DNA of 29,139 nucleotides from Candidatus Coatesiibacteriota bacterium (GTDB taxonomy: Bacteria > JAFGND01), in the NCBI GenBank assembly GCA_016927185.1, contig JAFGND010000065.1:1-29139 (forward strand). The letters are read 5' to 3'. The notes under the pieces were generated by a model. It worked only from the letters and a program-made list of their open reading frames with translations, made no database searches and was not told where the DNA came from. Below, piece after piece: positions 23,318 to 29,139 of this stretch (position 1 is its first letter; each line of letters opens with the position of its first letter). The position numbers were made by a program, and so were the translations under genes.

Positions 23318-23907
23318 TTCTCTTTCTTTAGAATCAGGTTATCCAAATCCCTATTATACAAACTTTCAGTCAAGGCAATAGATGAGACAGAATAATTCAA
23401 TGAATAGGCAGCTATTGCCTCAGGAGTTAACCCTATGCATGAAGCTCCCAGTTTTCTAGCCATCATTTTATCTGCATTTGTTATTAATGGATAGTGATTG
23501 GATGAAAGCTGAATTCCAATAGCTGGTTTTAGCCCTTTTTTAGAGTAATAATCAAAATTCCTTTCAAGTATTTCCTGATCATAGAGATTATCAAGATCAA
23601 TAAAAGGTGATTTATTCTCGGGTAGTTTTTTACCAATGAGAGGATTAAATCCCCAGAGATTTATATGATCTTTAATAATTAATATCTCACGATTTTCTTC
23701 AAGAATGTGCATTTGAGATATTATTGTCAGTTCAGTTTTATCTTTCCTTGATTCAACAAGGAAATCCCAAATCTCTTTTTTAAGATAGCCTCCCTTGTAA
23801 CGAACAACTATATTATCCTTGCTGTTTTCTATATGAATATCCTTTCTATACTTTTCAGTAAAAAGAATTGGTCTTTGGAAAAATGGAATTAGAATGATTG
23901 AGTTCAT
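23314..23907 (-). CDS. Degenerate nucleoside-phosphorylase-like protein
   Basis: Resembles the C-terminal two thirds of purine nucleoside phosphorylase/MTA phosphorylase. REILIIKDHINLWGFNPLIG (73-92) matches the family block G(D/E)hMLIxDHINLxGxNPL, and ADKMMARKLGASCIGLTPEAIAA (145-167) matches the block ending KLGADAVGMSTVPEVIVA. The length is 197 residues against about 270-290. The N-terminal phosphate-binding region (GSGL) is absent. The Glu that binds the base, usually in S(F/Y)ET, falls on Ile or Leu, and the Asn of ITN near the end is ALTES. It therefore probably lacks phosphorolysis activity and may bind a ligand or be a relic under a new role. It sits between yggT (three bases) and the zinc-finger gene (four-base overlap). 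Confidence 0.65.
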   Translation of the reverse strand: MNSIILIPFFQRPILFTEKYRKDIHIENSKDNIVVRYKGGYLKKEIWDFLVESRKDKTELTIISQMHILEENREILIIKDHINLWGFNPLIGKKLPENKSPFIDLDNLYDQEILERNFDYYSKKGLKPAIGIQLSSNHYPLITNADKMMARKLGASCIGLTPEAIAAYSLNYSVSSIALTESLYNRDLDNLILKKEK

Positions 23908-23910
23908 GAT

Positions 23911-24213
23911 TTATTTAAACAAGGGTATAACATATTCATTATAAGCTAGTTTCAAAGCACTTTGAACCAGAATCACCAGAAAAGTTAGAATAAATGGAGA
24001 GAAATCGATATTATAAAACCTGCATGGGATATATCTTGAGATAAAGCGCAATGGAGGATCCGTTATTTTATAAATTACTACTACTATGGGATTGTATCTA
24101 TTTGCTTCTATCCAGGATATTACCACTCGTATCAAGACGGTCCATAAATATAGATTCAAAATAAGATTTATCAGATGGTAAAACAAACCTATTATTATCC
24201 CCAAAAACTTCAT
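23911..24213 (-). CDS. YggT-family membrane protein
   Basis: Small inner-membrane protein of the YggT/YlmG family, linked in other bacteria to cell division, osmotic tolerance or thylakoid organisation. It has two long hydrophobic segments (about 5-30 and 74-92) and between them the conserved motif IRVVISWIEANRYNP plus ITDPPLRFISRYIPCR. Length 100 is typical for a single YggT unit. It is the first gene of a seven-gene operon and starts only 11 bases after a TATAAT box, without a Shine-Dalgarno, so its mRNA should be nearly leaderless. Confidence 0.9.
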   Translation of the reverse strand: MKFLGIIIGLFYHLINLILNLYLWTVLIRVVISWIEANRYNPIVVVIYKITDPPLRFISRYIPCRFYNIDFSPFILTFLVILVQSALKLAYNEYVIPLFK

Positions 24214-24224
24214 AATTAAATAAC

Positions 24225-24254
24225 ATTATATTAAAATATTGACTAAAAAGTCAA
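24225..24254 (-). promoter_or_regulatory. sigma70-type promoter of the yggT operon
   Basis: On the minus strand TTGACT (24254-24249) is followed after 18 bases by a consensus TATAAT (24230-24225), 11 bases before the yggT ATG. This is the best promoter in the window. The -35 box is the right arm of the palindrome TTGACT-AAAA-AGTCAA (24239-24254). Confidence 0.75.
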
Positions 24255-24280
24255 CTTGATTTTTTTAATCCAACTATAAT
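24239..24280 (+). promoter_or_regulatory. Divergent promoter of the pseudophosphatase gene, with palindrome
   Basis: TTGACT (24239-24244) is the left arm of the 16-bp palindrome TTGACT-AAAA-AGTCAA whose other arm is the -35 box of the yggT promoter. Possible -10 boxes are TTTAAT (24264-24269, 19 bases away) and a consensus TATAAT (24275-24280) that is too far for this -35. The two opposite promoters would share a small operator-like core. Confidence 0.45.
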
Positions 24281-24313
24281 TATAAATGGTAAACCTGAAT
24301 GAAGAAATAAGGC

Positions 24314-25906
24314 ATGGAAGAATTTGAAAATAGAACTGAACTGAAGGTTGGCTTCAAAAAACTTGCTCCTAAGCGAGCTGAATTCAGTGTCGGTTATCTT
24401 TTTTACCAGCCAGAGAGAGATACTGTGCTGCTAAAAAAAGGAGTTATGGGACTTGTCGTTCAAACCGCTTCTTCTGCACCGACTTCAGAGGATCATTCTC
24501 AAATATTGATAAACAGCATAAAAGAAAATTATTATAAAACAGCATTTACAATTCCAACAGAAGAGGCAATAAAACAAGCAGTTGCTCAAAGCATTCATGA
24601 TTTTTATATAAATCAAACCAAGACAGAAATTTCTTTTTCTCTATCCCTGGTGGTAATTACCAAAGACGTCGCATATTTCCTGAGAAAATACTCAGGAATG
24701 GTAATAACTCAAAGACTTGATAATATAAGAATTCAAGGTTTATCACAATCAGAAGAAAGTGAAGATCCTAAAACCTTGATTGAAGAGAATCTGATTGTAA
24801 CTTTTGAAAAAATGAAGGGTGGTGATAAATACTTAATAGCAACGGAAGATACTTCTAATTGGTTATCGCATGAGAAACTAAGGGATTTTTTGAAAACCCA
24901 GCCACCTCAAGTAGTAACAGATGAGCTAGTTCTTTTGATCAGACCTAACTGTGAATATGGTTTCTCTGCTTTAGTTGTTCAAGTAGATAATGTTGAAGAG
25001 CTTAATCTTTCATATAGTTCTCAACATAGAGATTTAGGTGAATTCATACGGCGTTATGGACATTACATGCTAATAATTACTTTAATTGGTATTGTTATTA
25101 TCTTTCTGCTATTGCGAAGTTTCTTACCTTCGTCTGGCAAACAAAACAGGTATTCAACAGAGAAAATAATCCCATCAATAACTGAAACACCAAGAATTGC
25201 AAGAGATTCTCTTGCTAAGGTACCTGATGATGCAGAAGATAAAACCCAAGCTGATTCTACAAATCTACCAATAACAAAGAATAATAATAACTTACTAAAA
25301 CAAAATGCTTTTCAAATTTCCAGTGAACAAGTTGATGATGCTTTCAGAAAAGGAAAATCAACCTTGAAGAAAGATAAGAAGAAGGTAAATCCTGAAAGAA
25401 TATCTTATATAAGAGTTTTATTATATCATGCTATAAATGATCAAATGATACTTTCTGCTGAATCAAAAAAAGGTGAATTTTTACCTTATAGTTCGAAAAA
25501 CAAATCCATTCTAATTCCGGAAGATCATCTAATGACTGATTTTTTCAGTATTATTGTTTGTTTGCCTGATGGAGAAGAGAAATATAAGTATTTCCTGAAC
25601 AGTTCAGAGGAAGAATTCGAATTATCGAAGTTTTTGAAGAAAAAGAAAAGCAAACTAAAGAAGGTTAGGGTTTTAATTTATAAACCCGAGAAAGCTGGAA
25701 GATCACTTTTAAGATGGGATACTGGTGTCATAAATGTTTCAGAAACTAAATCAATCCCCTTAACTAGCAGTGGTGAATTTCAGAGAATAGAGGCAGATAA
25801 ATCAAAACTGTATATACAGCTTGGCGGCTATACAAGAGAATCTGCTTCAGCAAAAATAGCTATCTCTGCAAAAGTCTCAATTTTACCTGCTGAAGAGAAA
25901 CAATAA
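24314..25906 (+). CDS. Membrane protein with PP2C-like pseudophosphatase domain
   Basis: No named family recognised. Residues 25-225 follow the order of PP2C phosphatases: GVMGLVVQ (43-50) where the DGMGG metal motif would lie, FSLSLVVITKDVAYFLRKYSG (108-128) at the place of the LYVANVGDSRAYL strands, and KYLIATEDTSNWLSHEKLRDFL (172-193, with Thr-Glu-Asp-Thr-Ser for the usual SDGL). SALVVQV follows near 218. The metal-binding Asp residues are lost, so catalysis is unlikely. One transmembrane helix (250-271) follows, then a Lys/Ser-rich linker and a beta-rich C-terminal part of about 170 residues (from about 365) on the outer side of the membrane. It may be a signal-transducing scaffold. A receiver gene follows after 64 bases. 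Confidence 0.65.
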   Translation: MEEFENRTELKVGFKKLAPKRAEFSVGYLFYQPERDTVLLKKGVMGLVVQTASSAPTSEDHSQILINSIKENYYKTAFTIPTEEAIKQAVAQSIHDFYINQTKTEISFSLSLVVITKDVAYFLRKYSGMVITQRLDNIRIQGLSQSEESEDPKTLIEENLIVTFEKMKGGDKYLIATEDTSNWLSHEKLRDFLKTQPPQVVTDELVLLIRPNCEYGFSALVVQVDNVEELNLSYSSQHRDLGEFIRRYGHYMLIITLIGIVIIFLLLRSFLPSSGKQNRYSTEKIIPSITETPRIARDSLAKVPDDAEDKTQADSTNLPITKNNNNLLKQNAFQISSEQVDDAFRKGKSTLKKDKKKVNPERISYIRVLLYHAINDQMILSAESKKGEFLPYSSKNKSILIPEDHLMTDFFSIIVCLPDGEEKYKYFLNSSEEEFELSKFLKKKKSKLKKVRVLIYKPEKAGRSLLRWDTGVINVSETKSIPLTSSGEFQRIEADKSKLYIQLGGYTRESASAKIAISAKVSILPAEEKQ

Positions 25907-25970
25907 CAGTTTTCAGGTATATTTTTTGCTTGTTTTCAATAGAAAGGTAATTTATCTATTTTAATACAAG

Positions 25971-26375
25971 ATGAAAAAAGACAATCAAGAGAGAAGTTTT
26001 TCATCCAGATTAATATTACTTATTGATGATAGTGATATGTTAAGGGAGTTTGCTAAAATACTCCTTGAAAAAGAAGGATATACTATTCTTTGTGCAAAAG
26101 ATGGTTATGAGGCAATAAGCATTTTCCAAGAAAACAAAGCTTTCATAATGCTTGTAATTCTTGATTTAAATATGCCAGGAATTTCTGGAAAGGAATGTTT
26201 CAAAGTAATAAGGGAAATACTACCTGGTATTCCGGTAATAATTGCTTCTGGCTATATTGCACCAGAGATGAGTTACTATTTCACTTCATCTGGAAAATGC
26301 CAGATAATAACAAAACCTTATCAGATTCAGGAATTACTTACTATGGTTTCAGACTCTATTCAACCAGTGGCATAG
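25971..26375 (+). CDS. Stand-alone receiver-domain response regulator
   Basis: Single CheY-like receiver of 134 residues with no output domain. The acidic pair is Asp19-Asp20 (LLIDDSDMLREFA), the phosphoacceptor Asp65 in ILDLNMPGISG, the switch Ser93 in IIASGYIA, and Lys115 in ITKPYQ. All are present, so it should be phosphorylated. No histidine kinase is in the window. It follows the pseudophosphatase-domain membrane protein and precedes a tiny membrane peptide, probably on the same transcript. There is no Shine-Dalgarno before the ATG. Confidence 0.9.
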   Translation: MKKDNQERSFSSRLILLIDDSDMLREFAKILLEKEGYTILCAKDGYEAISIFQENKAFIMLVILDLNMPGISGKECFKVIREILPGIPVIIASGYIAPEMSYYFTSSGKCQIITKPYQIQELLTMVSDSIQPVA

Positions 26376-26453
26376 AATTTGCTATATTTTATTTTAGAAA
26401 TCATATGTTTTATAAATTCGGCTGTATGATAGAAACGTGAAAGGAATAACTAA

Positions 26454-26579
26454 ATGAGTGTTGTAAAAATACAACATATTAAAAGGATGAATATAAGAAA
26501 TCCTCATTTAGGAGCAGCATTGATAATTCTTCTTGGCGCTTTCTTCCTAGTAATACCAATACTAACAACCGCTCCCTAA
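26454..26579 (+). CDS. 41-residue membrane peptide
   Basis: Short open frame starting at ATG after AAAGGA and eight bases of spacing, encoding a basic N-terminus (KIQHIKRMNIRNPH) and one hydrophobic helix (LGAALIILLGAFFLVIPIL) ending TTAP. No family recognised. The good ribosome-binding site, the clean basic-then-hydrophobic layout and the terminator only 18 bases after the stop argue that it is expressed. It overlaps the convergent glycosyltransferase gene by four bases. Confidence 0.55.
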   Translation: MSVVKIQHIKRMNIRNPHLGAALIILLGAFFLVIPILTTAP

Positions 26580-27370
26580 CTACCTCCAGCTCCATTAGAA
26601 GTAGCAGAGGTTCTCCCCCTCTCTCCTCTGCTACTTCTTTTTCTTTCCCATGCTTTAAGATAAGTAAGAAAACATGTAAATCCGTGAAAGTAACTTACAA
26701 GGAAACCATATTTGCCTTCTCTCCATCCTCCTCTTGCTATAAAATGATTGAGGAAAGCAGATAAACCATGCAAAACTGCTTTGAAAACGCTTACATTCAC
26801 TGATTTTGTTTTTTCGATTGAAGCTAAAGATGAATAAGTATTAATTTTGTTTACTAATCTTTTCAAATCAGGATGAGTATTATGTATTATATCAGCATTC
26901 AAATAGATAACAGGAGGAGAAATTTCAAACGATTCATGTACTTCTCTTTTTATTATACTAGTGTAGCTTTTTTTAAACAGTCTTGGTTGAAAATCTGGAT
27001 ACCAGTCGCAATGCTTTATCCATTTGCCGAGAAAGTAATTTTTCCTTTTGAAATAATAACCATTCACCATTGATTCCGATTGCAATTCCTTAATTGTTTC
27101 TTTTGTATCTTGAGGGATTATTTCATCTGCATCAATAGAAAGAATCCATTCATGTTTTGTTAACGAAATAGCATATTCTTTTTGCTGTGCATAACCTGAC
27201 CATTCTCTGAAATAAACCTTGTTGGTATATTCCTTTGCTATATCAATAGTTGAATCATTTCTTGAACTGCAAACAACAATTATTTCATCCAGCCATGAGA
27301 TGCTTTGAAGGCATAAACCAATCTGATGCTCTTCTTCGCCAGCTATCACAATTGCGCTTATTGGTTGCAA
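26576..27370 (-). CDS. WaaE/KdtX-like family 2 glycosyltransferase
   Basis: GT-A glycosyltransferase resembling WaaE/KdtX LPS-core enzymes. The N-terminus ISAIVIAGEEEHQIGLCLQS (4-23) is the nucleotide-sugar fold, with CSSRNDST (34-41) where most have DSGSTD. The metal-binding DADE is at 80-83. WYPDFQPRLFKK and HESFE near 143-167 are typical WaaE-like acceptor-side motifs, and a hydrophobic stretch lies near 220-235. The last 20 residues (RSSRGERGRTSATSNGAGGS) are low-complexity and arise from reading through the opposite-strand terminator. The start overlaps the heptosyltransferase gene end by 13 bases. It is the last gene of an LPS operon. Confidence 0.87.
   Translation of the reverse strand: MQPISAIVIAGEEEHQIGLCLQSISWLDEIIVVCSSRNDSTIDIAKEYTNKVYFREWSGYAQQKEYAISLTKHEWILSIDADEIIPQDTKETIKELQSESMVNGYYFKRKNYFLGKWIKHCDWYPDFQPRLFKKSYTSIIKREVHESFEISPPVIYLNADIIHNTHPDLKRLVNKINTYSSLASIEKTKSVNVSVFKAVLHGLSAFLNHFIARGGWREGKYGFLVSYFHGFTCFLTYLKAWERKRSSRGERGRTSATSNGAGGS
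26597..26642 (+). terminator. Strong intrinsic terminator of the receiver operon
   Basis: A perfect 14-bp stem, AGAAGTAGCAGAGG (26597-26610) with CCTCTGCTACTTCT (26625-26638), around a 14-base pyrimidine loop, is followed by a T-run. Orientation fits the plus-strand genes. It lies entirely inside the 3' end of the minus-strand glycosyltransferase gene. The minus strand has no T-run after the stem. Confidence 0.85.
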
Positions 27371-28341
27371 AATTTTTCCTTGAATTTCATTATTATTGAA
27401 TCTGCTTTCAAATTATCGAGACATATGGTTTTTTTGCAATATGTTTTATTACATGGTCTGCATTCAGCATCAGCAGCAAGAGCTTCATGAGGTTCAGAAT
27501 ATGGAAACCAGATAGAAGGATCTTCAGCTCCAAAAATTGCCCATGTTGTAGTTCCAACAGCTACAGACAAATGCATAGGACCGCAATCGTTTCCAATTAC
27601 AAGATTGCAGATTGAAAGATAAACTGCTAGTGCCCTGATATTAGTCTCAGGAGCCATGATAGCATTTTCTCCAACTTCAAGTTTCAGATATTCTGCAAGA
27701 TTTTTGTCATTAATCCCATATAGTATAAGGATTATTACTCCAGTTTCAGCCAGATTCCTGCCAAGTTCAACAAAGTTATCTATATGCCATATTTTTGATT
27801 GCCAGCTCGCTCCAGGATATAATCCTACCACAAACCTGTTTCTTATCTTATCTTTTATTTCTGAACTTACTAGTTTCTCTTTTTCATAATCCATAAAATG
27901 GAATTCTGTACGATATTCCTTGATCTCCATTTCCAGATTCTTGACTGCAGAAAGATGAGAAATAATAGCTGAAGGATCCGAAGAGACTTTTATTTTACTA
28001 TCGTAAACACATCCTCTTAAACCTACATCATATCCGATTTTTTTCTTTGCTTTCAATCCCTTAAAAATAATCGCTGTTCTCGGATTACAGAAAAGATCTA
28101 TTGCAGCGCTGTAATTCATCTTTCTAATCTCTTTCCAAAAGTCAAGAGTTTGTTTTAATCCTTTCGGTATTATTAATATATCGTCAACACATGGATTCCC
28201 TACTAAAATATCTTTATATCTATCTTCTACAAGATATGTCACAAAGCAATTCTTGACATTTTCCTTCAAATATCTTAATAACGGAGTAGTTAACAGAATA
28301 TCTCCCATATATCTTGGTCTACATACAAGAAATCTATCCAT
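27358..28341 (-). CDS. GT9 heptosyltransferase
   Basis: ADP-heptose:LPS heptosyltransferase-type enzyme (WaaF/WaaC family), extending the LPS inner core at the cytoplasmic face. The conserved start DRFLVCRPRYMGDILLTTPL supports the ATG at 28341; an upstream in-frame start at 28389 adds 16 unsupported residues. GLYPGASWQSKIWHIDNFVEL and LVIGNDCGPMHLSVAVGTTTWAIFGAEDP are the C-terminal donor-site motifs, with the family-typical FPY soon after. A Cys cluster ECRPCNKTYCKKTIC near the end is shared with many GT9 proteins. It overlaps the upstream GT9 gene by eight bases. The precise heptose position is not known. Confidence 0.9.
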   Translation of the reverse strand: MDRFLVCRPRYMGDILLTTPLLRYLKENVKNCFVTYLVEDRYKDILVGNPCVDDILIIPKGLKQTLDFWKEIRKMNYSAAIDLFCNPRTAIIFKGLKAKKKIGYDVGLRGCVYDSKIKVSSDPSAIISHLSAVKNLEMEIKEYRTEFHFMDYEKEKLVSSEIKDKIRNRFVVGLYPGASWQSKIWHIDNFVELGRNLAETGVIILILYGINDKNLAEYLKLEVGENAIMAPETNIRALAVYLSICNLVIGNDCGPMHLSVAVGTTTWAIFGAEDPSIWFPYSEPHEALAADAECRPCNKTYCKKTICLDNLKADSIIMKFKEKFCNQ

Positions 28342-29139
28342 TACTTTGCTCAAACATTCCAAGAAATTCATTAAAAACTCTATTTGCATCTATTTCATTC
28401 AAGCATGCTTTGTCTATACACTCTCTTTTTCCGCATCCTTCACCTCTGCATGAAACATCAATCTGAATTGCTTTGTTTCTGCTTGATGAATATGGGAACC
28501 ATTCATCTACTGAAGATGGTCCGAAAATAATAATGACAGGAATTCCTGTTGCAGAGGCAATATGTGCTATTCCAGTATCATTACCTATATAGCACTTACC
28601 AGAAGAAATCACTCCAGCGAGCAAGGGTAAATTATCTGAAACTATTACTTTATACTTCCCGGTTATTTCCTGATTTTTATCTTCAGCAATAAATGCAACA
28701 TTATATTCTGCTTCAGAAATTTGATCTGCGAGTTCTATGAACTTTTTAAGTTCCCAGGTTTTAGAATCACAGCTAGCAAAAGGAGCTATAAAAACTGTTC
28801 CTTTTTTTATATTATTTATTTGCAGGAAATCGTATGATAATCTTTTTTGGACTTCCGAAATACTTATTACAGGTAATTTTTTCACATATGGAATATCCAT
28901 TGCTTCCAAAACAAGTAAATCCCTCCAGTGTCCATAGATTCTTTCTGCTGCTTTAGGTATTTCCAAGTCACCTTTTAATAAACCATTATGATTATGAATT
29001 ATCTTTGATTTGGCAGCTGAAAATTTTGTTAGCCATTCTGATGTCGCTGAAGAGTGAAGATTTATTATCAAATCGTATTTTTTGTTTCTTATGTTATGTA
29101 AAATTCTTAAGGTGAAAGGGGTTTTTCTATATCCAGTAA
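28334..29139 (-). CDS. GT9 heptosyltransferase, 5' end beyond window
   Basis: Second GT9 family enzyme. The reading frame stays open to the window edge, giving YRKTPFTLRILHNIRNKKYD before LIINLHSSATSEWL, which is family-like sequence, so the true start lies beyond 29139 and the TTG at 29071 is not the start. Motifs: FIAPFASCDSKTWELKKFIEL, CYIGNDTGIAHIASATGIPVIIIFG and EWFPY, then a Cys-rich stretch CRGEGCGKRECIDKACL. It precedes and overlaps the second heptosyltransferase gene, giving a tandem pair as expected for successive inner-core heptoses. Confidence 0.9.
   Translation of the reverse strand, partial: TGYRKTPFTLRILHNIRNKKYDLIINLHSSATSEWLTKFSAAKSKIIHNHNGLLKGDLEIPKAAERIYGHWRDLLVLEAMDIPYVKKLPVISISEVQKRLSYDFLQINNIKKGTVFIAPFASCDSKTWELKKFIELADQISEAEYNVAFIAEDKNQEITGKYKVIVSDNLPLLAGVISSGKCYIGNDTGIAHIASATGIPVIIIFGPSSVDEWFPYSSSRNKAIQIDVSCRGEGCGKRECIDKACLNEIDANRVFNEFLGMFEQSNG

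Noticed and set aside
29069-29071. TTG as start of the rightmost heptosyltransferase gene
   Set aside because: The frame stays open to the window edge and the extra residues look like family sequence, so the gene is cut by the edge.
239-29071. Many open frames of 60-110 codons antisense to or out of frame with the genes above
   Set aside because: They are hydrophobic or low-complexity shadows without ribosome-binding sites, lying inside well-supported genes.

Overview
The window is a strongly AT-rich, gene-dense stretch of a bacterial chromosome. It encodes peptidoglycan synthesis (MurB, MraY, MurG), LPS transport (an LptF/LptG-type permease), ADP-heptose-type LPS glycosyltransferases and a putative outer-membrane barrel, so the organism has two membranes and makes LPS. 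The mur genes lie outside a classical dcw cluster, and several small families are unusual. This suits an uncultured Gram-negative candidate phylum, but the sequence alone does not allow an assignment. I see no tRNA, rRNA, CRISPR array, transposase or phage gene.

Layout. 239-3598 (-): murB, an RsmC-like methyltransferase and a family-4 glycosyltransferase, overlapping end to end. 3735-4646 (+): exported polysaccharide deacetylase. 4924-5546 (+): MarR regulator translationally coupled to a 59-residue membrane protein whose open frame contains one in-frame TGA, exactly where its family carries a conserved Cys. This is a probable selenoprotein and the main discovery here. 5548-7077 (-): guaA, divergent from 7237-9079 (+): cysS and a retropepsin-like protease. 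9072-11057 (-): uvrC (short, lacking its HhH domain) behind a YtfJ/GerW-family gene with its own terminator. 11463-13996 (+): aminotransferase with terminator, solitary DNA methyltransferase, and a DUF486 gene broken by two one-base deletions.

13997-20398 (-): one envelope operon, in transcription order lptF, glycosyltransferase, outer-membrane protein, murG, HEAT-repeat protein, mraY. 20467-24213 (-): a second operon, yggT, degenerate nucleoside-phosphorylase-like gene, DksA/TraR-type zinc finger gene, two tandem lspA copies, rluD and an exported unknown. It starts at a good sigma70-type promoter whose -35 box is half of a palindrome shared with the divergent gene at 24314. 24314-26579 (+): membrane protein with a PP2C-like pseudophosphatase domain, a stand-alone receiver and a 41-residue membrane peptide, closed by a strong terminator. 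26576-29139 (-): LPS core operon of two GT9 heptosyltransferases (the first cut by the window edge) and a WaaE-like GT2.

TTGAC boxes precede most transcription units. Some lie about 30-35 bases before a start codon without a Shine-Dalgarno sequence (guaA, lptF, yggT), others about 60 bases before a start with one (aspC, ytfJ, cysS). The organism may therefore use both leaderless and leadered mRNAs.
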